From contig OX637297.1 in NCBI GenBank assembly GCA_951799445.1, positions 5,580,001 through 5,644,000 of the forward strand: a DNA stretch of 64,000 nt, read 5' to 3'. Below, in pieces: positions 47,315 to 58,939 of the stretch. A program made the position numbers and the translations under genes. The notes below the pieces were generated by a model that was not told where the DNA came from, did not search any database, and saw only the letters and a list, made by a program, of their open reading frames with translations. Origin of the DNA: Pseudisothecium myosuroides. Its lineage: Eukaryota > Streptophyta > Bryopsida > Hypnales > Lembophyllaceae. Position 1 is the first letter of the stretch. Every line of letters starts with the position of its first letter.

Positions 47315-50300
47315 ATGGCTAATCAAGTTGCTGGGAGAACCAATGGTAATGATATATGGAGGGCCACAAAGGAATGGGACCCTTGGTTGGTTTTGGAAAC
47401 TGTTCCGAATAAAGCCGCGAATTTGAGGACATGCGTTTTTTGTGGGTGGAACAATGTCTTTGTTCAGAAGAGGGCTCTCATGCACTTTGGATATGGCGGC
47501 AACCCCTCATCAGATCGTTGTAAACGTGCTCTAAGGTTAGTATTGGAGAAGTTCAGGAACTGTGAGGGGACTATCCCAAAAGAAATGCTATACGAAGAGA
47601 TGTTTGAGGTGATTGAGGAAGGTGATGGTATTGGTGAGTCCGTTGTTGCGCCCATTGCTGAGCCTATTGTGGCCTTGTTAGCAGAAGAATCCGCAGATGC
47701 TGTCGACACGAGCAAAATGCGGCCTTCTAATCCAGATTCGGTTGATTCTACTCCAGCAACGGTTGAGAGAAGGAGGAATACTCCTTCCATTTCTCACCAA
47801 ATGAGCATGGATGAGGCGTTACAGGTGGGTGTCAGACAAAAATTGGATACATTGTAGGCTTCTTTCTTCTACGAGGATAACATTGCTTTCAACGTTGTGC
47901 GTCATCCAGCCTTTGTGAAAGCAGTGAAGGAAACAGCGGCAGCTGGATTAGGGTATCAACCGCCATCATACAATGCAGTGCGCACCAAAATGATAGATGT
48001 GAAGAAGGCTGCAGTTTTGAAGATGGTGTCAGAGCAGACAAAGAAGTCTATTGAATTTTATGGAGCGACCTTTTGTTCGGATGGGTGGTCTGATACTAAT
48101 TCTCGTCCGTTGTTGAATATAATGCTTGTGTGTCTTGTCGGGGATGTGTTTTTGGGATCTGTTGACATCACTGGAGAAGGGAAGGACATTGCCTATACAA
48201 CAAATACAATGGTGCAGTACATAGAGGAAGTTGGCCCTAAGAACATTGTCCAACTATGTACGGACAATGCAGTAGTGATGACGAGGACCCTGGCAAAATT
48301 GGAAGAAAAGTATCCTCACATGTTTAGGCAGGGATGTATAGCGCACATTATGGATTTACTTATGGAAGATTGGGATAAGGAAAAGAGGGTTCGGATCTAG
48401 TTACCAAGTGCCAAGCTATCGTGAAGCTCATCAAGAAGTACCATCATACCTTGGGTCTCTTTTGGAAGTATTCACCAAAATTGTCATTGCGACTTCCCTC
48501 AAAAACACGCTTCGCAGTGAACTTCCTCATGATAGACCGTTTGGTGGATTGCAAGCAAGCGTTGTTATCCGTGATTTTGGACGAGTCGTACAAAGCGTTT
48601 GAGAGTAGTTTGTTTTATCGGAAGAATGGTCAAGTGGTCAGAATGCGAGCGCGTAAAACTCGAGAAGACATTCATTCGGGAACGTTTTGGCAAGAATGTG
48701 CCAATTATCAGTACTTGATGAAGCCCGCTCTCTTAGCCCTTCGAGTGTTTGATGGAAAAGTTTCGGTAATGCTCAAAGCTTGGATGGTAATGCACACCCT
48801 GAAGCTCCACGTTTACTCTCTCCATAATGAGCCGTATTTTCTAGATGACGCAACAGTGGCAAAGTTCAGAAAGCAATTTGACGCTCGATGGAAATTGATG
48901 CATACTGATCTCCATTTTGCTGGGGCACTACTTAACCCGTATTTGGCTGAGGTAGAAATCATTCACAACAATGGTGAGGCCAAGCGAGCCTTGAATCGAG
49001 TTATACGAAAACTAAGCAAGCCATTGGGAGTGTCGGAGGATGATGCAATGAGCAAGTTGACAGAATTTGAAGAAAATACAAGCCCATTCGACCCCTTACA
49101 GGAGGCTCCCGATATCACCCGCTGTAAACTACTGCCTCATCCGTGGTGGAATCGTGTGGGTGGCAATGCTCTTCCAAAAATTGCTAGGAGAATTTTGTCT
49201 TTAACATGTTCAGCATCATCATGCAAAAGGAATTGGAGCATGTATTCGTTTGTGCACAGTAAAGTGCGAAACTGTTTGACTGCATCTAAGGCTGAAGCAT
49301 TGGTGTATATCTACACCAATAGCAAACTAGGATGGGAGAAACGTGGAAAAAATCCTGCTGATTTTTACGAAAAGTATTTGGAGGATGCAGATACAGACGA
49401 AGAGAACGAGGAACCATTGTCCTCAGGATCCGAAGATGAAGTTGTGCAAACGGCAGCACGACGAGCTGAAAATCGTATAGAGGTGGAAGAGCGTTTGCAC
49501 GAAAATAGATGGGCTGGATTGGTCCCTCCACGAGATAGTCCTCCATGACAACAACGACCTTACGCAAATATATTTGTGGGTGGCGTTGATGAGAATAGAG
49601 GAGGAAGATCGACGCACACCTGATCGACCCCACGTCTCTGCTTGGGATGCATTTCCTATAATAAATTCACCGCCACTGAGGGCAAGAATTCCTGAGAACA
49701 ACAATGAAGGTGTAGATATTCTCATGTCACAGGAAGTGGAACATGCTACATCTCCCATATCAACTCTTCCGTCCTTCAGCAGACCAGTGACTCGTCAGGC
49801 CGTTGCAACAATTACCATGCTAGTTATCGTAGAAAGTGAAGGGCAAGAGGAGGCAACACATGAAGAAGAGGTTTTGCCTGCAGGCTATCCAATTTCTGCA
49901 GCACGTAGCACTCCAGCAACAGCAGATGCAGACGACGATGACGATTTGCCATTGGGTACTCTCTTGAACAGGAATTGTAACGCGTCTTCTAATCGAGGAG
50001 CAACCATGGACATTGCTAGGGCCACGAGGTCTATTCCAACCCTTCCGACAAGGCCGGATCTGAGTCAGGGTCCAATGCAGAGTGTTGATGAGGAAGTCCG
50101 TGGCTCAGCTCTTCAACCCACTCAGCCTTCATCAAGGTCTGGCCTTGGAGAATCGTCATTGGAAGCGCGTGCACGTAAATCAAAAAAACATATTGGGAAG
50201 ACGAATGACAGGACACAGCGGAATCCTAAACAACCCAACCAAGTTGTCTAGCGGTTTATTATAGGTGCAAGTAATTCCACCCTGAACCTTGGACAATCAA

Positions 50301-50578
50301 GTGGAGAAGCTGCACGATCCCCTGTATCTAACATTGATGGAATCACTGATACATTGAGGCTGGTGAAACGTTTGGTGTCCACTCAAGTACTCGGTGGTAT
50401 AGACACTCAGGTGCAAAACCTAAACTCCGAGGTAGAACGTGAGCTACAACAAATACCAGTACCACGAGAAGAGGACAAGAACAAGAGCTCTGGCGATTAC
50501 GAGAGCACGGATTCACCGCGTGAAGACACGGATCCTGAAGCTAATGAAGTTTCTAGCGATGATACATTCACCCTATAA
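47315..50578 (+). pseudogene. hAT-family transposase (BED + DUF659 + dimerisation domain), decayed
   Basis: ATG 47315 (MANQVAGRTNGNDIWRATKE). A BED-type finger has C40 and C43 (TCVFCGW) and H57. The DUF659/RNase H core has CSDGWSD (D~256) and LCTDNA (D~317). The C-terminal hAT block reads WWNRVGGNALPKIARRIL, then SSCKRNWSMYSFVHSKVRN. In this family the usual word is (S/A)CERNW, and its Glu is the third catalytic acid; here it is Lys (AAA), so activity is probably lost even apart from the breaks. Lesions: TAG 47855 (a Trp is expected), a one-base frameshift near 48380 and a second shift after TGA 49546. A long acidic, low-complexity C-terminal frame, 49574-50578, has TAG 50249. Confidence 0.85.
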
Positions 50579-51485
50579 TTAATAAAATTATAACATTATA
50601 CATGTAGAGGCAATAAGTAGTATTGTTAGTATCAACAATTTTTTTTTCCAATGCATATATACTTATAGCTGAAGTGTAGAACCAAATAGCTTATGGTTGG
50701 ATTTTGTGTAGTGTCTAATTAGACGTGGCAATGTTTGAATTACATAGCAATGTTTTAAGTTTGTTGTGTTGACTTTTACAAACGTTGGAGTGTTGAATAT
50801 AACGGAGATCTGGAAGTTCATGTGAGTGTTCGAATCAACCTTTTGCCTCCTGCTAATATGTACGAGTTACTATTGTTTTTATAAATATTTTTATTTCTAT
50901 TTCTATAATTTCTATTGATATTATTGAATTGCATCGTTATATTAGTTCTGGGCTATAAATTGGACCACAAAAAAGAATTTGGCATTTTCTAGACTTTATC
51001 AAGGTGATTGTACAAAACAAATGCATAATTTAAGAAGACTCTACTCGTGCCTTTTTGTATTTGGAATACTTGGAACTTAGAAAAAGAGCCCTGAACTTTT
51101 TCAAATATTGTAATTTGGATTGTGGGAACAAAATAGCAGTGCCAAATTCCACAATAATATAAAGATTGGTATTATGTATAGACAAAAAACAAAAAAAAAG
51201 GAATTAAAGGATTGAAGAAGGTCATTTGTAATTGCTTTATGAAATGATGGTCAGTCACCAAGTAAAGCACCAAAATAATTATTTGCATTCTTTGAAATGG
51301 AACTTCTCCTAAACTCACTTTTTAGACTTGTATACCACACATTATTACTATTTTTCTATAAATGCTCTGAAGAATAGCTGAAAGTGTACTACAAAACCAT
51401 CCTTTCCAAAGTTTACTTCCAAATTTATTTATTTGAATAGTGCTATGTATCCTAAAGTCCTAAAACCCATAGTTGCATTCTTCCC
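50579..51485. other. 3' flank of the hAT gene
   Basis: AT-rich; no gene is seen. Confidence 0.35.
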
Positions 51486-51487
51486 AT

Positions 51488-51680
51488 TGACACGCAGTCG
51501 CCTTGGACTTGGGACCCGAAGTCGCCTATATATGTGTGACCCGAAGTCGCCTTCTTTTTACCCGCAGTCGCCTAGTGTTTTGTACCCGCAATTGCCCAGT
51601 GTTTTTTACCCGCAATCACCCTCAATTTCAGACCCACAGTCGCCCAGGCAGCACCCGCACGCGCCCTGACGCAAAGTCAC
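51488..51680. repeat. ACCCGNAGTCGCC minisatellite, 3' of the hAT gene
   Basis: About seven units: ACACGCAGTCGCC, ACCCGAAGTCGCC (twice), ACCCGCAGTCGCC, ACCCGCAATTGCCC, ACCCGCAATCACCC and ACCCACAGTCGCCC, about 25-30 bp apart. All are in the same orientation as the 46.9-kb cluster. Confidence 0.8.
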
Positions 51681-52249
51681 CCTTGCTGACGTCGACATGG
51701 CATTCCACGTCAATCTTGGAAGCAAGCCACGTAAGACAGTTTTTTTACTGAGGGGTAAAAAAAACCAAAACCCTAAAACCTTACTCGACGACTTTGTCGC
51801 CCACACTCGACATTTGTCATATGCGACATCGGACGTCAGACAAACAACACGACGACTAAACCCCAAAACGTGTCAGACAAGACAACCCTAAAGATACCTG
51901 GCATGGCCACCTATTTTCATTGTGATTCCTCCTAAAGTACTCACTACAAGAAAGGAGAACACACACTCATCAAAGTGTCTAACATAGCCACCTAGCCTCC
52001 TTAAAATTCTTTATAAAAGACGGTCTTCATGAAGGTAAAGGATGGCAATTTAAATTAGGTACGTCATCATGGTGATTGAATTTGAAATTCACTTCCTACA
52101 TTACGTTGGAGTCTTCCATGATTGACTCTCACTATCTATTTTGATACTCTACTTTTATATAAAGTTCAGGAGTTTTGTAATGCACACCAAGGACCATTGC
52201 TTTCAGATCCGCTTTCCACATTGCATGTATAGAAAGCATGGCTTGTGTT
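51681..52249. other. Spacer
   Basis: CACGACG/GACGACT-rich for 200 bp and then AT-rich. No gene is seen. Confidence 0.3.
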
Positions 52250-52774
52250 TGAGTAGATGGTCATGAGGTTTGTTTGGTGTTTCCGGTAGAAAAAGGAGGG
52301 CATGCTAGAGTTTTGAGCCACTTGCTTCATGTACGCTTTAGATTTGTGGAGTCCTCAATCTATGTGGAAATAGAGAAGAAGTCAAAGTTTGGTGTATTAC
52401 AGCAATCCATCCCGGTTGTCAAGTCCGTTAAAGAAGAAGGTCAGTGTTGGTATTTGTCTTCGGGGAATTATAGAGCTTATAGACTTCCCTTGTCTATGCT
52501 AGCTACGTCCATTGAGATAGTAAGTCGACAATCAGATAACTATACTATGGACATGCTGTACATGTCTCAATCCGTTTTGCCTAATCCTCCTCGTCTAGTG
52601 TTCCTTGTCTTTCCTAGCAGTGGCATCCTTCAAACAGTGAAGGTTGAGAAACTAGATACTATCAAAGAGTTGTCTAGTGAAACGGAAGGAGAGTCCTCTG
52701 ATTTGACGCTTCAGAAGCAAACTTGTGAAATTCCACCCGTATTGCATGACAACTCATTTGTAGAGCAGAATTGA
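52250..52774 (+). CDS. Unidentified exon-like frame
   Basis: An open frame of about 173 codons (GHEVCLVFPVEKGGHARVLS, then SIYVEIEKKSKFGVLQQSIP, QCWYLSSGNYRAYRLPLSM and SVLPNPPRLVFLVFPSSG) ends at TGA 52772. It has no in-frame ATG at its start but follows an acceptor-like TGAGTAG, so it may be a downstream exon. Amino-acid composition is protein-like, unlike the AT-driven frames nearby. I recognise no domain. Neighbours are repeats only. Confidence 0.35.
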
Positions 52775-53165
52775 TGTAGAGCAGCTGTAGAAGAGGCTAG
52801 GTAATACCTACCTTTGATTTTGTGAATATTAGTTGCTCAATTGCTTATATTGTGTCCTAAAAATAATTTGTCATTGCATATAGAGTAGAATTGTAGTGGG
52901 TGAACCAAGTTGAAACTATGAATAGAATTAATAAGGTCTCACTTCCTAGGAAATGGCAAATTTCAAAGTATAATAGTTCTATAAACTAAAATCCACGGTT
53001 ATAGGGGTAGCGGTCATAGGTCCTAAACCTTACTATAAATATTAAGGTTTCTTCCATTTTCAAAGAAAAATTTAGAACAAATTTTTTTTTGAAGAACTTC
53101 TTTAAAAAAAGTTTTTTCAAGCTCTACGCTCACATATTCCAAGCTCGCCACTCCAAGCTTGCATG
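52775..53165. other. AT-rich spacer
   Basis: No gene is seen. Confidence 0.3.
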
Positions 53166-53169
53166 CTAG

Positions 53170-53640
53170 CATTGTTGTTCAAATTTCATGACTTTTAAAA
53201 TTTTAGTTCCATTTAGTACAGGGTATGGAATGTTCTAGGGTATTTTTGAAGATGCCCACGTGTACTATTTTTATGACTCATAAATTTGTAATGCTTTAAA
53301 ATATAGCGCACAGCCCATGTCTTTTGCGTTACATAGAAAACTAAATAAAATGGGTGATGAATTGAATGCAGCCATAAATTTGGAAATAATGCTAAAGATA
53401 TGTACAAATTTTCCATTTTTCAGGGAAAGCCCATGTGTACTATTTTCATGACTCATAAATTTGAAGTGCTTTAAAATATAGGCAATGGCCCATTTCTTTT
53501 ACGGTACATAGAATTTTTTAAAAAAGGGTAATGAACTAAATGTGGCCCTAGATTTGGAAATACTATTTAGAATATTTACAACTTTTCCATTTTTTTAGTA
53601 AGGCTTTCACAAAAGAATTCCATGATTTTTGAACAACAAT
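53170..53640. repeat. Diverged 175-bp satellite units
   Basis: TGTACTATTTTTATGACTCA at 53261 and TGTACTATTTTCATGACTCA at 53436 are 175 bp apart. A third partial unit follows near 53610 (AGAATTCCATGATTTTTG). Shared words with the 10-kb and 23-kb arrays (TATTTACAACTTTTCCATTT, ATTCCATGA, CATAAATTTGGAAAT) place all three in one family. Confidence 0.6.
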
Positions 53641-54585
53641 GCTATAGATGGGATTAACTTAGCAATAAAGTTGCTATCCTGACAAAATAAATCTAAATCC
53701 CTACTTTGTGGTAATTAATTATTCCGCATGCAAAAAGATGTGGTAGCGACAACTTGCTTAAAGTACACATTCAAGTGGTTGATTATGCCAATGGCACAGA
53801 GCCACGTTAGTATACTGTAAAGAAATTCACAAGTACTTATGAAGGGAATCACCGCATGACTGGTGATCCCCTAATTTTTATGGGGCCCAGCATTGCACAA
53901 CCTTTTCGTGGTATATAGCTACGGAGGCCAACACTATTTCCAGGACTTTTGAAATTAGAGGTAGGTGTTCAAAAACTTCGATTTGCTTCATGCTCTTTCA
54001 TGCCCACCTACAAGTCGGGTGTGCGTCATCAATTGAGTTGCAAACATCTCTTTCCACCTTTCTCCTAAACTATGTCAACGTCTGCAAGCGTTGCGTTCTT
54101 TATGTGCGTCTTTGGCTTATTTTGTTTAGTTATGTGAAGAATTGCAAGAGTTTGGTTTCGTGAGTGATTGTATTGTGATCGTAGTGTTGTTGTCCGTTGC
54201 ATTGTTTGAGGAACCACTCCGTTGCATACCGTTGCTAGAAAGCCAATCTGTCCACTTTGTATTGTTGAACATTTCTCACTCCACCACGATAGAGGTAAAC
54301 ATGTCACCTGTCATTCCTTGCTTGTCAATAACAATGCGTTGTTATTTAGTTGTTGCCTATGCATTCCATATTGTCATGCGTTGTACTACTCACCTTGCAA
54401 TTGATTTTCATTTTGGTACGTCGTTCTTGGAATGCAATTGGCTAATGTGCAACACTGTCCAAATACTCAAGAGCCGCAAAGTTTGGAATATTATAAATAG
54501 ATAACTTTCTATCTCAAGCTGAAATGCATTTCACTGTAGGTTGAATTGAATTACATTATTGTCACTTTAGCTTGACCAGTGCTGT
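53641..54585. other. Spacer
   Basis: A 120-codon plus-strand frame (54142-54504) and an antisense one lack recognisable motifs. No gene is called. Confidence 0.3.
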
Positions 54586-54589
54586 CGCA

Positions 54590-55750
54590 GCACAGAGTAA
54601 GCAATTTCCTCGTTATACTCCCAAAAATCACTCTAGAGCATAACAAAGTGACTCTAAAGATCGAACCCACAAGATCCTGTGAAGTATGTAGCTCTATTAA
54701 GCACTTAAGCTCAGTCAGTGTCTAAATCCTACTTTTTGGTCCTATGTCTAAAACCAAAAACACCAAAACACCTTGAAAGCTGTAGTCCGGATTTCTCCCT
54801 TCTTCCGGTCCTGTTAGCTATCTGGTCCGTGAAATTACCTCAACACTAGGATCTTACTACTTCTGGTTCTGAGTATCCCTCTTAGACTAATCCGTTCCAG
54901 ACTGTCTATCTGTATCTTCACTCCTACCTGGTTTAGTTTTGCCTCTATTTTACCATCAGAGGGGTCGCCACTTGCATTTTAGAGTGGTAGGCCCACCACT
55001 CCTTCCGTAACTTATAGTGGCTGAAGACCCACTATCCTATCCTCTAATCTCCTAAGCTACTCTGGATCCGGTTTGGTCCCTCACAGCCACCCAGATAGCA
55101 ATTCGGGTTGCAGGTCACACAAAGACCCCCCCATACGATCCTCTCATACTACAACGACCTTGACGCCAAGTTCTCTCCATGTGAAGTTAGGCGGTTACAA
55201 GTGTATCCGCCCATTCCAACATCAACTAAAGTTCTTCCGTTTACAAACTAGGACAGCGAGATCTCACAGGAGATCGGACACTCAACCGGATTTCCCACCT
55301 AAGAGTTCTAGCGCGACTAAGGAATCCCTCCCTATCCGCCTAGCCTAACAACAACTTTCTCGCGTGGAATCCTAAACCTTAGAAGTGCTGAGGAACTGAA
55401 ATCCACTCCCAACTCTTTTACTACCCACTCACTTGCACATAAGATCAAAACAAGAAGACCAAGGGGAGAAATCACTCCCAAAAACAACTTGCGCCCTCCT
55501 AACTCCTCACCATACAACCCTATTACACTCGGGAGAGACGCACAATGAGAAGCAAATAGAAAATACAAGAAAATTCAGGTGAAAAGACTCCTCGCCTTTC
55601 CCGTAGGGACTGACTTTTATATACAATTAAAATTACAAAGGCAAAAAGGCCCCCAAAAATCCGCGCGGAACTTTCGGTTTGATACTATCCTGTCAAACCG
55701 GATCAACATCTGGTCCAGTCCACCCTATCTTATACTTTACAAAAATAATT
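54590..55750 (-). other. 3' non-coding tail of C1, shared with C3
   Basis: Read on the minus strand this follows the C1 stop. Its counterpart follows C3 (61690-62640). Plus-strand matches include CCTCTATTTTACCATCAGAGG with TTTTAGAGTGGTAGG (54940-54990), against CCTCTGTTTTACCCTCAGGG with CTTTAGAGGGGTAGG (61811-61860). The order and spacing of ACTACAACGAC, CTCTCCATGTG and the CGGA-rich pieces are also shared. It may be an LTR or 3' UTR. Confidence 0.5.
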
Positions 55751-55755
55751 CCTAC

Positions 55756-57413
55756 CTACTTTGCAACACCTTGATCTAGTGTGGGACTTTTGGGATCCGT
55801 TTCCAATTGGTTGAAAACTTCCTCCAAGTTTCGGTTCCACTCCCCGGCTTCACGATTCGGGGTGTCGGACCCTGGCGATGAATCTAGATGAATTGTCCTC
55901 ATAGGTTTCCGCCCATTCTTCTTTGACTGGGGAGTCTGATCCTTACCCTCCCTCTGATCAACCTCAACCGGAAATGACTCCGGTAGTGAGATATCCGAAA
56001 GATGGATCTCCTTCGAGTACACTGATTCGGTCAGCTTCTGGCTGCTCACCTCCATCTGGTTTGCTGCCTCTCGGGCTCCCACCATTGCCGCTTCCACTTG
56101 CTTGTCAAAGGATCCAAAAGTCGGTCAGGATCCAAACCATCCGGGAACCGGATAGTTTCTTCTCCTTGAGCACTCCCTTGTCAAATAGTTTCGCCTTGGT
56201 GACGGCTGTTCCGGCTTCTCCGAAAGTGGCCTTCACCATCTCCACTACCTTCTGAGTCTCTTCCACCATCTCCCAAGTGGCGGTCATGTCTTCCTTGAGG
56301 GTGAAAATCTCTACCTTCAACATATCGACCTCCTGAAGTCAGCAAATCTCTACTTCTTAATTTCTTGGTTTCGGCCGGACTGGTGATGCAATCCGCCACC
56401 TTTGCCAGTAGCTCGCTGTCTGCAGGCGCATCCACCAACTTTCCGATCTTGGAGAGGATTATTTTTTTGACCTCCCAGTCCGCTCGCACGTAGTAGAGGA
56501 TGGAGATCAACTGATTGAATGGATCATCGGGATCCATTTCCTCGGAGACCGTCTTCTCAACTTCCGGTCCCTTCTCCGGAGCAGACTTGTCGCCAGGAGG
56601 TGTTCCTCTTCCGTAAGGAGGCGTCGTCTTCTGCTGTTTGGTTGGCGGCTTTTGCAGCTCCTCCTCCTCCTCTTCTTCTGGGTCAGATCCGGATTTGTCC
56701 TTGGGTTTGTCATCCATTTCCGACTCCCCATACTTCAGAAGAACTTCCAGAGTCCTCCACACCTTCTCCTCTGTGTCAGTGAGGAGTTGGTTGTGCTTGT
56801 AGAGATGAAAGAGATAGGGACACAAGGGAGTGGCCCTACTCTTTTCTACCCTGGTAACAAGCTAGGACACCAGATCGGAAAAGATCTGGGCCCAGTCTGC
56901 TTTCCGGTCCTTGCTCAGGGCTCCGAAAATAAGGTTGCCGAGGATTATCGTCACCCTCGTTGGCTTCTCCGGGTGGAGGATCGGAATCATGAACTGGAGA
57001 AGGTTACGGTGTCGGTCATCTAAACAATCTAAGACCACGTATCTGTCCTTTGAGTCCATTGCTCCTCGAAACTTCCCTCGGATGAATTCATCCTTTCGGC
57101 TTGCCATCCCTAAACCTCCTAACCGGAAGTCGTAGGCCGCTCTCCACATCTCTTCCGTCCAGAGGGTCGGAAGCCCCCGGATGGTGTTGTCGAACTAATT
57201 CAACAATTTCCCCAGTAACTCTCTCACCATCCATTCCTCCTTAAATCCCCAGGGTTTATCTATCAACCCCTGGCAACTCATCGCGATGAGGTCCTCCATG
57301 AGCTGGGCCTTCTCCTGCTCTGTGGAGGGGATGATCGGAATCACCTTCCGGAGCTTAACCACGGCTGCGGAGGAACTGGACGGCCCTGGTCTACTCTTGC
57401 GAAGTTGAGGCAT
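55756..57413 (-). pseudogene. C1 - gag-like repeat-family protein, decayed
   Basis: ATG 57413 (MPQLRKSRPGPSSSSAAVVK). One frame runs to about 56320 with TAG 57195 and TAG 56862, then two frameshifts, and ends KSPTLDQGVAK at TAG 55756. Order: EKAQLMEDLIAMSCQGLI, TLWTEEMWRAAYDFRLGG, MASRKDEFIRGKFRGAMDSK, LQFMIPILHPEKPTRVTII, CPYLFHLYKHNQLLTDTEE, an acidic linker, a predicted coiled coil and a Ser/Pro-rich tail. C2 and C3 share this order, so this is a repeated gene. A compact helical domain, then coiled coil, then basic low-complexity tail recalls a capsid/gag polyprotein, but there is no zinc knuckle, protease or polymerase nearby. Function not recognised. A TATA box lies 275 bp upstream. Confidence 0.55.
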
Positions 57414-57687
57414 GGATACAGACTGGACTGGCCGGATCCTTTCTGATACTACTTCACCCTCTCCTAGCCGCACGTCCCGTTCCTCACTTCCTCTATTCCA
57501 ATCTCAACTAGAAAACCACAAACCCTGCAGGCACGGAAGTCTAACCCTGCAGCACACTTTAACACACTCACGCACTTCGCATACTCACGCACTCACAGAA
57601 AATCAAGGCGCTGAGGAAACAAGGTACGCGCGGAGGACCGTCTTCAGCAAACAGAGTTTGAAAAGGGTTGTAATTGGAAAGGTCAGG

Positions 57688-57696
57688 CCTTATATA
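57688..57696 (-). promoter_or_regulatory. TATA box of C1 (TATATAAGG)
   Basis: The minus strand reads GACTATATAAGGCCTGACC, about 275 bp upstream of the C1 ATG, followed by a plausible leader. Same word as at 5168. Confidence 0.6.
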
Positions 57697-57924
57697 GTCT
57701 AAGGGCTCTAGATGGGTCATCATGACCTATTATGTTCCAGCCCTAATCCGCTCCAAACCTAATCCACTCGGATTGAATCTGGGTGGTCCACTACTTCCGT
57801 TCCTTTGCTTATTTTTAGTTTTTCATTACCCGCCTAGTCGGATCCGGATCCCTGTCAACGATTTCTATTCCAATTTTGGAGTAACTAAGAAAAAACCAAA
57901 AATTCACACTGCGACAAGCGCTAA

Positions 57925-58140
57925 AATGCAATTCAGCTCTAGTCAACTTGAATTGCAATTATGTGCTGGACAATCTGAATTGCATTACTGTCAAGCAGAG
58001 TTGAAATGCAATTCAGCTGAACTAGTCGAGCTGAATTGACGGTAAATTGATTCAATTCGACTAGAGCTGATATGACAATATTACAATTTAGCTCGACTAG
58101 CGATAAAATGCAATTCAGCTTTGGTTGAGCTAAATTGCAA
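57925..58140. repeat. Palindrome array 5 (AGCTCG flavour) upstream of A3
   Basis: Variants of ATTCAGCTC-N5-GAGCTGAAT occur at about 57931-57953, 58011-58037, 58050-58072 and 58113-58135, with decayed half-sites at 57974, 57997 and 58087. The half-site differs from the other arrays (AGCTC instead of AGGTC or AACTC), but the design and position before an A gene are the same. Confidence 0.75.
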
Positions 58141-58376
58141 AGTGAGACTCTTTTTTGCTCCTTTGTCATTTGAAGTGATAACTAAAGTATATCGTAAGTT
58201 TTACCTTGACTCGAGATGATTGACAATGACGGACCAATAGTATTTGTAGACATTTCAGCTTGGGCAGCGTTGATCCTCTCTTGGAGACCGTATTGTTCTT
58301 TACAGATTAATTCAAACATTATTCGTATGTATCCATTTTCTCATCCTTGAATTGTACCTTGTGCAATCCAAGTGAC
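58141..58376. other. Rest of the A3 leader
   Basis: No gene is seen. By analogy with A1 and A2 it is the end of the leader intron, but no convincing acceptor was identified. Confidence 0.3.
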
Positions 58377-58688
58377 ATGTCTTCAACTACTAACACAATC
58401 AATAGTATGGAAGAATCAGAGGAGGATCTCCTTGTTCTTTAGGAAATGAATGAGGACATTCCAGAATGCAAAGGTCTTCTGCGCAGACTTTGGAACACTA
58501 TGTGCATCACTCTTTACAACGATGAAAGCAGGCTAGTTGGAGAAGGTACTTGCCACAACGTGAACTTGGACCTGGTGCTTGGTGCTAACAGTCCCCTTGG
58601 TGATACTCATGAAGCAGTGCACATTTCAAAGATACATTTTGAAGTTGACATTTTTCATGAGCAGATTTACTCACTAATTTATTTTTAG
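58377..58688 (+). pseudogene. A3 - N-terminal fragment of a DUF7869-like gene
   Basis: ATG 58377 (MSSTTNTINSMEESEEDLLV), TAG 58440, then MNEDIPECKGLLRRLWNTM, VGEGTCHNVNLDLVLGA and SPLGDTHEAVHISKIHF. It aligns with A1 (LPRRLWNTM, VGEGTCHSVNCDLVLGANG, PLGDTHVAVHISKTHS) up to A1 residue ~95 and then stops. The rest of the gene is absent; an unrelated phosphatase-like relic follows 250 bp later. Confidence 0.7.
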
Positions 58689-58939
58689 TCTATGGCTTTT
58701 GGTGTGGATATGTTTGTCTTGGATCTTGCACCAACAAGTCGTGGTAACACTGAGTAGTCTTCAAGTTTTGCAATGGGGAAGGTAATATCTGTCTCTTCTA
58801 ATGTTGTCATTTCTTTAGATTAATGTCGTTGTTTTCAATGGTTGTCTGCATGGAATGTTAAGTGTTTTTGCATGATGTCTACATGAGCCAGTTTTACAAT
58901 TGTAACTAGCAAAGCATTCATCCATTTTTTAGCAAGAAT

